Origin: a virus | Virus record (IMG/VR): IMGVR_UViG_3300029908_000140 | Span: 1 to 24,766 of that record | Strand: one strand, 5' to 3' | DNA length: 24,766 nt | Part shown: positions 6,742 to 11,160 of the stretch, one piece after another | How positions within the stretch are numbered: position 1 is the first letter of the stretch | Layout: each line of letters begins with the position of its first letter | Program-made: the position numbers and the translations under genes | Notes under the pieces: model-generated | The model's database searches: none | Seen by the model: only the letters and a program-made list of their open reading frames with translations | What the model was told of the DNA's origin: nothing

Positions 6742-7037
6742 AATCTATAAACGACCTAATCGACGGCGCGATGGATGTGAAGTGCGATGCGGGACGCTTG
6801 CGCAACGAAACACACGTCAACCTGTATACGAACGGATTCAATGACGGAGCCCGCGCCGTCGGAGAGCCTTTGGCGGCGGCGCTGAAAGCGATCGAACCTA
6901 CTTTAATAGAGCTTTCCAAAACGCTGCTTAAAGCGAACTGCAAAGGAAACGGTGTGGCTGAACACGACGCAATTTTGATTTCGATTGGATTTCTTGAGGC
7001 CAAGATCCGCTCTCTACTCTCGAAAGGAATCGAATGA
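6738..7037 (+). CDS. Small helical protein, unknown
   Basis: A 99-residue protein, mixed then helical: MKSINDLIDGAMDVKCDAG, then YTNGFNDGARAVGEPLAAAL, then two amphipathic helices ending SIGFLEAKIRSLLSKGIE. It lacks the Arg-Leu-x-Trp motif of its neighbours, so I do not include it in their family, although its length and final helix are similar. ATGA overlaps at both ends. Function unknown. Confidence 0.72.
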   Translation: MKSINDLIDGAMDVKCDAGRLRNETHVNLYTNGFNDGARAVGEPLAAALKAIEPTLIELSKTLLKANCKGNGVAEHDAILISIGFLEAKIRSLLSKGIE

Positions 7038-7366
7038 AGACGGAGAAAAGCGAGAGAAAAGAGGCCCGCAATGAATGCAACGAAAACCTTAAAAACGACA
7101 TCCCGCCAACGGCGACGATTACACTCGGAGATTTTCGCTTTGTCTCCGACCTCCTCGACGACATCGACGAACTCCAGGCGCGGTGTGAGGAGCTCAAAGG
7201 ACTTTACGATGCGGAATATAATCACACGCAGTCGCTTCGGGCTAAATGCGAATGGCAAGCCGGGATGTTGAATGAAGCGAAACGGATTTTCACTACACTT
7301 GACGGGCCTGGAGCGTCCGAGTGGCTCTCCAACCTTGCGAGCGCGCAGGAGGGGAAGGCGAAGTGA
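7034..7366 (+). CDS. Member 2 of the tandem small-protein family
   Basis: A 110-residue protein with a very charged N-terminus (MKTEKSERKEARNECNENLK). It then has the family layout: DLLDDIDEL (39-47), LRAKCEWQAGMLNEAKRIF (68-86) and the tail WLSNLASAQEGKAK (97-110). The DLLDD helix and the 'W..ML..AK..' helix match the next gene closely. Between them is an extra helix (ELKGLYDAEYNHTQSL) likely extending a coiled coil. ATG overlaps the previous TGA. Function unknown; purely helical build suggests a protein-binding role. Confidence 0.75.
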   Translation: MKTEKSERKEARNECNENLKNDIPPTATITLGDFRFVSDLLDDIDELQARCEELKGLYDAEYNHTQSLRAKCEWQAGMLNEAKRIFTTLDGPGASEWLSNLASAQEGKAK

Positions 7367-7623
7367 AAATAAGCGAAGGTTTCCGAAAACAGCTTCGTAA
7401 GCGACCAAAGCGTGGCGACACCGATTCAATGATTATCCACGATCTTCTCGACGATGTCGGCGCACTCGCGGCGCGGCTTTGGTGGTCTAATAAGATGTTG
7501 GTTCGCGCGAAGTCCTTCGTATGTTCGGATGCGAATGAGCAGGCCCATAACGGATATAAAATTGATGACCATGAAAAATGGTTAGATGACCTAAATCGCG
7601 GGCCCGAAGGGAAGACAAAATGA
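7363..7623 (+). CDS. Member 3 of the tandem small-protein family
   Basis: An 86-residue protein starting at a GTG at 7363 that overlaps the previous TGA (GTGA), with GAAGG just upstream; an in-frame GTG at 7321 is deeper in the previous gene and less likely. It is the shortest family member and shows the core plainly: HDLLDDVGALAARLWWSNKM (26-45) continuing to LVRAKSF, then KWLDDLNRGPEGKTK (72-86). The N-terminus is basic (FRKQLRKRPKRG). Function unknown. Confidence 0.75.
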   Translation: MKISEGFRKQLRKRPKRGDTDSMIIHDLLDDVGALAARLWWSNKMLVRAKSFVCSDANEQAHNGYKIDDHEKWLDDLNRGPEGKTK

Positions 7624-7949
7624 TTGACCTCACCGAGCTCCGCCAAAAGGCGGAACGTCACCACGACATCGCTGGGCTCTGCATGACCCCGAGAGACGTT
7701 CTCGCCCTACTTGACCAAGTCCGCGACGCCCGCGCCTTAGTCGAAGCGGACAACTCCGCTCTTAAGAAAGCGGAAGCGCGCCTTCTTTGGGCCGAAAAAA
7801 TGCTAAAGCGTGCGGACGCTCTGCTCGGGGAAGCGCGCCCGTCCGGAGTCGAGCATCAGAACCTCTGCCACGAATGGTACTTCGATCTCGCTCGTGGTCC
7901 TGAAAGCGATATAAACTTCGCTCTGGTCGTCGTAAAGGTGGACGCATGA
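7620..7949 (+). CDS. Member 4 of the tandem small-protein family
   Basis: A 109-residue protein. RDVLALLDQVRDA (25-37), ARLLWAEKMLKRADALL (53-69) and HEWYFDLARGPES (84-96) reproduce the family layout most fully, with a 14-residue extension (DINFALVVVKVDA) of its own at the end. The first helix also carries paired His (ERHHDIAGLCM). ATGA overlaps at both ends. No enzymatic motif seen. Confidence 0.75.
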   Translation: MIDLTELRQKAERHHDIAGLCMTPRDVLALLDQVRDARALVEADNSALKKAEARLLWAEKMLKRADALLGEARPSGVEHQNLCHEWYFDLARGPESDINFALVVVKVDA

Positions 7950-8110
7950 AAGCCGAATCTCATCTCGAAGCCGTCGTGCTTGGCCTTCTCGGTCTCGCTC
8001 TGATTCTTGCGGTCGTGCTTTCGCACAAGCCAGATCCGCAGCCTCTTACGAAAGGCACGTTCTTTTACAAGGTCGTGCCCGAATCAGGTCCAGAGGTTTC
8101 TCGCGAGTAG
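7946..8110 (+). CDS. 54-residue membrane-anchored protein
   Basis: A 54-residue protein with a short N-terminus (MKAESHLE), one membrane helix (AVVLGLLGLALILAVVLS, about 9-26) and a soluble tail of about 28 residues (HKPDPQPLTKGTFFYKVVPE). It could be a signal anchor or a type II membrane protein. ATG overlaps the previous stop (ATGA); the stop is TAG at 8108. It is the last gene of the rightward chain and its end overlaps the convergent gene on the other strand by 27 bp. Confidence 0.65.
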   Translation: MKAESHLEAVVLGLLGLALILAVVLSHKPDPQPLTKGTFFYKVVPESGPEVSRE

Positions 8111-8239
8111 TAAGCAAATGATCATGAGCGCGATGAGTATCGATTTCGGAACTCTTCGCTTTCTCGTCAGAGGCCAGGCCCGCTCGTCTTGAGAGTCGAA
8201 TTTTCTGTCCATCAGTTCATGATACGACTCGAATACCAT
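8084..8239 (-). CDS. Small tail-anchored-type membrane protein
   Basis: A charged N-terminal part (MDRKFDSQDERAWPLTRKRR) leads into one C-terminal membrane helix (SILIALMIICLLLA) with almost nothing after it (RNLWT), a tail-anchored topology. Two starts are possible: ATG at 8239 with GGGGGA about 9 nt upstream (51 residues), or ATG at 8212, 4 bp after the upstream stop (42 residues). I give the longer one. An even longer start at 8293 is unlikely. It is last in a leftward group of five genes. Function unknown. Confidence 0.5.
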   Translation of the reverse strand: MVFESYHELMDRKFDSQDERAWPLTRKRRVPKSILIALMIICLLLARNLWT

Positions 8240-8498
8240 GCGGGCAATCCCCCAACTTGATGCCCATGCCGACCCCACGCCTGAAATGCTCAAGTAACGT
8301 TCCTCGTGAATTCTGCTCGTAGCTGAGCAGTACTTTAGTCATAACGGAATTTCCTACGAGCATGTCGTTCGGATCTTTCCGTCCTGATTCGATAGAGCGG
8401 AGCATCGCAATCGTCGCGCCGAGAATAAAAAGCCGCTCGGCGTTCGTGAAATTTTTTACAAGCTCTTTGCCAACCCGCTCGCAATTTGAACAAATCAT
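8217..8498 (-). CDS. Cys-containing small protein, paralogue of the gene at 8846
   Basis: A 93-residue protein with CSNC at residues 3-6 and CPH at 85-87, which could together hold a zinc ion. The middle is helical (AERLFILGATIAMLRSIESG). The same skeleton, CxxC, an 'ER' helix, a 'GRxD' turn, a Ser-(Tyr/Phe)-Glu segment with a following 'R..LL..(F/V)R', and final CPH, occurs in the protein at 8846-9220, so the two look paralogous. They lie either side of an HNH gene. ATG overlaps the HNH stop (ATGA) and AAGGA lies upstream. Function unknown. Confidence 0.72.
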   Translation of the reverse strand: MICSNCERVGKELVKNFTNAERLFILGATIAMLRSIESGRKDPNDMLVGNSVMTKVLLSYEQNSRGTLLEHFRRGVGMGIKLGDCPHGIRVVS

Positions 8499-8845
8499 TT
8501 TTTTGCTTCCTTCCGCTCGAGAGTAGTTTTAACCGCGTGGCAAGGCTTACACAAAGCCTGTAGACCACTCGATGGACAGAACAGGCGCGCGATAAATCCA
8601 GCGTCCACATCGCCGACCCTTGCAACGTGGTCGACAAATATTTTAGGCGTCACGGCCCGGCACGATTCGCACCTGTAGAATCCGGTCGCATCGGTTGCTC
8701 TCTGTAGACAAAGCCTCCGGGGATACGACCACGACCAGACCTGTCGGATGGCCTTCCTGATTTTTTCAACGTCTACCGGCGACAGGCCGTCGATTCTCTC
8801 AGGTTTTGGTTTCTTCGGCTTCGGCGGTTTTTTCGCGCGCGCCAT
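8495..8845 (-). CDS. HNH endonuclease-like protein
   Basis: A 116-residue protein with a Lys/Pro-rich N-terminal tail (ARAKKPPKPKKPKPERIDG), then the HNH-like part: CESC (59-62), FVDHVARVGDVDAG (70-83, with His 73 as the likely catalytic His), FIARLFCPSSGLQALCKPCH (84-103) and a final KTTLERKE helix. The Cys pairs would bind structural zinc. It resembles small stand-alone phage HNH proteins. Such enzymes cut or nick DNA, sometimes in packaging or homing. ATG directly abuts the stop of the upstream gene. It sits between two paralogous genes. Confidence 0.75.
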   Translation of the reverse strand: MARAKKPPKPKKPKPERIDGLSPVDVEKIRKAIRQVWSWSYPRRLCLQRATDATGFYRCESCRAVTPKIFVDHVARVGDVDAGFIARLFCPSSGLQALCKPCHAVKTTLERKEAKK

Positions 8846-9220
8846 CTAAACCGCCCGGCACGCTGGCCCGGTAGGCTTTGGTTTATGAGGGCACGACTCG
8901 TCTTTCACGTTGAAAGCAAGTCCGTGGTCTTTTCTCACCTGTGCAAGAAGCGCGTCTCGCTGCTCAGGCTCGAAGCTCACGATGAACTTCCCAATCATGA
9001 CCGAGGCGAAATCCATGTCTCGCCGACACCGAAGCGCCGTCTTGATATCGTTTCGCCCGGCCTTCTGAAGCTGCATGCTCGAAATCTTTATCGACGCCGC
9101 CGTGAGGAGCATCAGCATGACCCGCTCATCGGACGAGAAAAGCTCCGCCATCAGGCGCTTCGTCTCGGCATCGAACGCCGAGCATTCCGCGCATCCCGAC
9201 TCTTCAGGTTGCGATGTCAT
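8846..9220 (-). CDS. Cys-containing protein, paralogue of the gene at 8217
   Basis: A 124-residue protein starting MTSQPEESGCAEC at the ATG at 9220, which overlaps the upstream gene by 17 bp; an in-frame start at 9316 is possible but lies deep in that gene. CAEC is at 10-13, DERVMLML at 31-38, GRND at 55-58, a Ser-Phe-Glu segment (VSFEPEQRDALLAQVRKDHG, 81-100) and CPH at 110-112. This matches the skeleton of the 8217 protein, with an insertion in the middle. Likely a small zinc-binding helical protein; no function can be given. Confidence 0.72.
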   Translation of the reverse strand: MTSQPEESGCAECSAFDAETKRLMAELFSSDERVMLMLLTAASIKISSMQLQKAGRNDIKTALRCRRDMDFASVMIGKFIVSFEPEQRDALLAQVRKDHGLAFNVKDESCPHKPKPTGPACRAV

Positions 9221-9476
9221 ATTCTTTGTCCGTCGCCTTGAGGCCGGAAATATCTTTCCGCTCTTCGATGAGTTCGAGTGCGATTTGTTTCCAGCCCTCG
9301 ACTTTTGATTTTTCAACAGAAAGATTCTTTAACAATCCTTCAATGCGTTTCTCTTGCCCGTTCAGCTTCGCTTCGTAGGATGAAAGACGCATTTGTGCGC
9401 CGTCCAGCACCTCTTCGAGCTGTGCCAAATTGGTGCGGAGTCCCGCGATAGTTGCGTCTTTGCTTTTTTGTGCCAT
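9204..9476 (-). CDS. Coiled-coil protein, unknown
   Basis: A 90-residue protein, almost entirely coiled coil with leucine heptads: IAGLRTNLAQLEEVLDGAQM, SSYEAKLNGQEKRIEGLLKN, then VEGWKQIALELIEERKDISG. It is the first gene of a leftward group. ATG at 9476 has AGGGG about 9 nt upstream, and a promoter with a perfect TTGACA lies further up (9546-9518). It may work as a small oligomeric scaffold; no family is recognised. Confidence 0.72.
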   Translation of the reverse strand: MAQKSKDATIAGLRTNLAQLEEVLDGAQMRLSSYEAKLNGQEKRIEGLLKNLSVEKSKVEGWKQIALELIEERKDISGLKATDKEYDIAT

Positions 9477-9516
9477 CTGAAAGTGCCCCTTTGTGACGAT
9501 GGTTGATGTGTTTTCG

Positions 9517-9546
9517 GTCGTACAGGCACCGTCACGAAACTGTCAA
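9517..9546 (-). promoter_or_regulatory. Candidate leftward promoter for the gene at 9476
   Basis: On the minus strand a perfect TTGACA (9546-9541) is followed 18 bp on by TACGAC (9522-9517), a weak -10 box. It is correctly placed and oriented, about 40 bp before the ATG at 9476. The strong -35 and weak -10 would suit an activated promoter. Confidence 0.35.
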
Positions 9547-9592
9547 CGCGTTTTCTGTGAGGCAGTCCGCCACAAAAATTATTTGCGGTGCG

Positions 9593-9608
9593 CGATCACC
9601 TGTGATCG
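9593..9608. promoter_or_regulatory. Perfect palindrome CGATCAC-CT-GTGATCG upstream of dam
   Basis: A 7-bp perfect inverted repeat with a 2-bp centre, ending 9 bp before the dam start codon. Each arm contains GATC, the usual target of Dam-family enzymes. It could be an operator for a dimeric regulator, or a hairpin that affects translation. See finding. Confidence 0.5.
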
Positions 9609-9617
9609 AAAATTAAG

Positions 9618-10139
9618 ATGGAAAAACCATCACTCAGTAAAAGTTCAGGATTCACTCACGAGAAAACGCATCGCGGCGAAACGGATACATGGCTCACCCC
9701 GTTACCGCTTATTCAGAAACTTGGCCGGTTCGATCTCGACCCGTGCGGGTATCCCGGACACCGAACAGCGTCCACGCTCGTGTGTTCGCCCGACGACGGT
9801 CTCGGCACGGCGTGGTTTAACCGGGTGTGGCTGAACCCGCCTTATGGTCCGGCGACCGGACGGTGGCTTATGCGGCTTGCCTCGCACGCGGAGCTCGGCG
9901 GGACCGGGATCGCGCTCGTCTTCGCCCGCACGGACACGAAATGGTTTCAGGCCATTGCAGATCAGGCAGACGCGTTTCTCTTCATGGCGGGGCGGGTGCG
10001 CTTTCTCAGGCCGGACGGAGCGCCGGCCGACTGCGCGGCAGCGCCCTCGGTCTTAATCGCGTTTGGGCGCAGCGAGGCGCGCGTGCTGAAAGCTTGCGGA
10101 ATTCCGGGCGTGTTCTTCAACACGGCGAAAAGACCATAA
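9618..10139 (+). CDS. dam: DNA N6-adenine methyltransferase, phage Dam family
   Basis: A 173-residue phage Dam-type enzyme (pfam05869-like), which transfers a methyl group from SAM to adenine, usually in GATC. ETDTWLTPLPLIQKLGRFDL-DPC (21-43) is the family N-terminal segment, with DPC probably at the SAM site. WLNPPYGPATGRW (71-83) carries the catalytic NPPY. Later GTGIALVFARTDTKWFQA and SVLIAFGR match the rest of the fold. Length is normal. ATG at 9618 has only a weak upstream TTAAG, and the palindrome at 9593 overlaps its leader. It stands alone between two leftward groups, and a two-way terminator follows. Expected role: protection of phage DNA or control of its own genes. Confidence 0.88.
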   Translation: MEKPSLSKSSGFTHEKTHRGETDTWLTPLPLIQKLGRFDLDPCGYPGHRTASTLVCSPDDGLGTAWFNRVWLNPPYGPATGRWLMRLASHAELGGTGIALVFARTDTKWFQAIADQADAFLFMAGRVRFLRPDGAPADCAAAPSVLIAFGRSEARVLKACGIPGVFFNTAKRP

Positions 10140-10166
10140 TAGGGTCTTTCCCTGATATCGGGGCCG

Positions 10167-10211
10167 CAGTTTATGTCAAAAAAAGACATAAACTGGTCTT
10201 TTTATGTCTTT
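10167..10211. terminator. Two-way terminator with a shared central arm
   Basis: Arm A (10167-10177) pairs with arm B (10185-10195) as an 11-bp perfect stem with an A7 loop, followed on the plus strand by a T-rich run (10197-10203). Arm B (10182-10192) pairs equally well with arm C (10201-10211), 11 bp, 8-nt loop; read on the minus strand this second hairpin is followed by T7. So each direction has its own stem and U-run. It lies between the convergent dam and HTH genes. Confidence 0.7.
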
Positions 10212-10245
10212 CCTGAGTCGCCTCAGTTCAGGGCTCGGTCGCGGG

Positions 10246-10518
10246 CTAAATCTTACGCGCGAACCGGGCGTAGTAGTGCCGGGTCCGCGTGTTCTGGTCC
10301 TGGACGAGGAACCAGAATTTCTTCTCGGAAATTTTGAGTAGCTTCACGAGACGCTCGCCAAGCGAGTTCGAGATGTGGACCGGCCGTCCGCCCCGCTCGA
10401 TGTGGGCAAGGTACTCAGGGGTGATTTTAAGCCTCTTGGCGGCGGTCTCACGGGTCATCAGGGCAGCTTCCCTACGCGCCCGCAAGAGCGCGACGAGGGT
10501 TGGGTTTGATCGGATCAT
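10246..10518 (-). CDS. XRE-family helix-turn-helix regulator
   Basis: A 90-residue DNA-binding protein. ALLRARREAALMTRETAAKR, then LKITPEYLAHIERGGRPVHI is a Cro/CI-type helix-turn-helix with the recognition helix TPEYLAHIERG. ERLVKLLKISEKKFWFLV closes the domain. The C-terminus is basic and aromatic (RHYYARFARKI). ATG at 10518 has AGGAG 9 nt upstream; a longer GTG start at 10548 has no such site. A promoter (10568-10539) and a near-perfect palindrome (10580-10595) precede it, fitting an autoregulated phage repressor. It may also control the gene at 10840. Single-domain, so no self-cleavage region. Confidence 0.85.
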   Translation of the reverse strand: MIRSNPTLVALLRARREAALMTRETAAKRLKITPEYLAHIERGGRPVHISNSLGERLVKLLKISEKKFWFLVQDQNTRTRHYYARFARKI

Positions 10519-10538
10519 GGGTTTAGTCTCCTGATCGA

Positions 10539-10568
10539 ATAATGGCACGGCGGGCCAAACTCTGTCAA
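10539..10568 (-). promoter_or_regulatory. Promoter of the HTH regulator
   Basis: On the minus strand a perfect TTGACA (10568-10563), an 18-bp spacer and CATTAT (10544-10539). The transcript would start near 10532, so the leader is very short and begins at about the AGGAG site. Confidence 0.5.
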
Positions 10569-10579
10569 TAGAGAATACT

Positions 10580-10595
10580 CACTGTAATTGCAGTG
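10580..10595. promoter_or_regulatory. 16-bp near-palindrome CACTGTAATTGCAGTG, candidate operator
   Basis: Arms CACTGTAA and TTGCAGTG pair at all positions except one T/G. It lies 11 bp upstream of the -35 box of the HTH regulator gene. The same CACTG/CAGTG half-sites recur at 10879-10891, next to the other leftward promoter here, suggesting a common DNA-binding protein. Confidence 0.5.
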
Positions 10596-10597
10596 TT

Positions 10598-10840
10598 TTA
10601 ACAGAACTCTACTGCACAGCGCCCCTTATGGGGCCTTATTTGTAGGGTCGACTCGTGTCCGCACTCGCCCCTAAAAGTTAGGTCAATGTTCTCGTAGCGG
10701 TCGTCTTCGCTCCGTGAGGTCTCGACCTTAACGACCCCGAGATACTGGCCAAGTGCGAGATCAGCGCACTTGGGGCACGCAATCTCTCTTCCGTTTACAT
10801 AATTTGAAAATTTCACAAAATCAGGTGCGTTGTTTTTCAT
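10598..10840 (-). CDS. Small zinc-ribbon-like protein, possibly leaderless
   Basis: An 80-residue protein with CPKC (22-25) and a second site CGH (about 59-61), near a C-terminal beta-rich segment (ESTLQIRPHKGRCAVEFC). The spacing fits a zinc ribbon with C/C/C/H ligands. Start choice: ATG at 10840 (MKNNAPDFVKFS) lies 6 nt after a good -10 box, so the message would be leaderless. ATG at 10849 overlaps that box, and a start at 10957 is further upstream. No Shine-Dalgarno precedes any of them. It lies directly upstream of the HTH regulator, but the 80 bp between them contain a separate promoter. Confidence 0.68.
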   Translation of the reverse strand: MKNNAPDFVKFSNYVNGREIACPKCADLALGQYLGVVKVETSRSEDDRYENIDLTFRGECGHESTLQIRPHKGRCAVEFC

Positions 10841-10846
10841 AGAGTT

Positions 10847-10875
10847 CATATACAGAGGTTGTGAGTCAAAGTCAA
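10847..10875 (-). promoter_or_regulatory. Promoter of the 10840 gene, placed for a leaderless transcript
   Basis: On the minus strand TTGACT (10875-10870), a 17-bp spacer, TATATG (10852-10847), then 6 nt to the ATG at 10840. A second TTGACT (10869-10864) abuts the first, the two forming a direct repeat. Geometry matches the terS promoter almost exactly. Confidence 0.55.
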
Positions 10876-10878
10876 CTA

Positions 10879-10891
10879 CAGTGACGCACTG
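10879..10891. promoter_or_regulatory. Inverted repeat CAGTG-ACG-CACTG, candidate operator
   Basis: A 5-bp perfect inverted repeat with a 3-bp centre, ending 3 bp upstream of the -35 box of the 10840 gene. It uses the same pentamer as 10580-10595 but in everted order. Confidence 0.4.
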
Positions 10892-10898
10892 CGCCTGC

Positions 10899-11060
10899 AT
10901 ACAATTGTAGCTGTTGTAGGGGGGGGGTCTATAGGGCCTAGGGCTATAACACATCAAGTCTAACTATAGGCCGGGATACAATTACAATTACAACAATTAT
11001 ATATATATATAATATTATTATATATTTTATATATTATGCTATGTGTTGAATTGTATAGCA
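10899..11060. other. AT-rich tract with ATACAATT repeats: candidate replication origin
   Basis: The 310 bp between the genes ending/starting at 10840 and 11161 hold no convincing gene. From 10976 to about 11038 the sequence is nearly pure A/T, with runs of TA dinucleotides. ATACAATT occurs at 10899-10906 (inside the palindrome TACAATTGTA) and 10976-10983, and inverted as AATTGTAT at 11049-11056, so two copies flank the A/T tract. A G9 run lies at 10919-10927, followed by partly self-complementary TATAG/CTATA segments. Position beside the prim-pol/helicase gene and this composition suit a DNA-unwinding element with binding repeats. Confidence 0.5.
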
Positions 11061-11098
11061 CTGAGTCATTTATCTGATTCTTTCTGTCAACCTCTATA

Positions 11099-11126
11099 AT
11101 ACCTGACCGATAACTCGGTCGGGTAT
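11099..11126. terminator. Strong 12-bp hairpin downstream of the primase gene
   Basis: ATACCTGACCGA (11099-11110) and TCGGTCGGGTAT (11115-11126) pair over 12 positions with one G-T wobble and a 4-nt loop. No T-run follows on either strand, so a classical terminator is not certain. A perfect TATAAT (11095-11100) overlaps its left edge on the plus strand, without a good -35. It may end the leftward primase transcript or mark the origin border. Confidence 0.4.
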
Positions 11127-11160
11127 TCATCGTCAGAAACAAGACAACTGACCAAACAGG

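Noticed and set aside
6422-7429. Long open frame of 335 codons on the minus strand
   Set aside because: Runs against a chain of plus-strand genes with ATGA coupling and ribosome-binding sites; Phe/Arg/Ser-rich shadow product.
10621-10634. GCCCC-TTAT-GGGGC hairpin
   Set aside because: Lies in the coding end of the 10598 gene and has no T-run in either direction; too short to call a terminator.
10960-11142. 60-codon minus-strand frame in the AT-rich tract
   Set aside because: Ile/Tyr/Asn-rich product reflects the A/T repeat; no ribosome-binding site.
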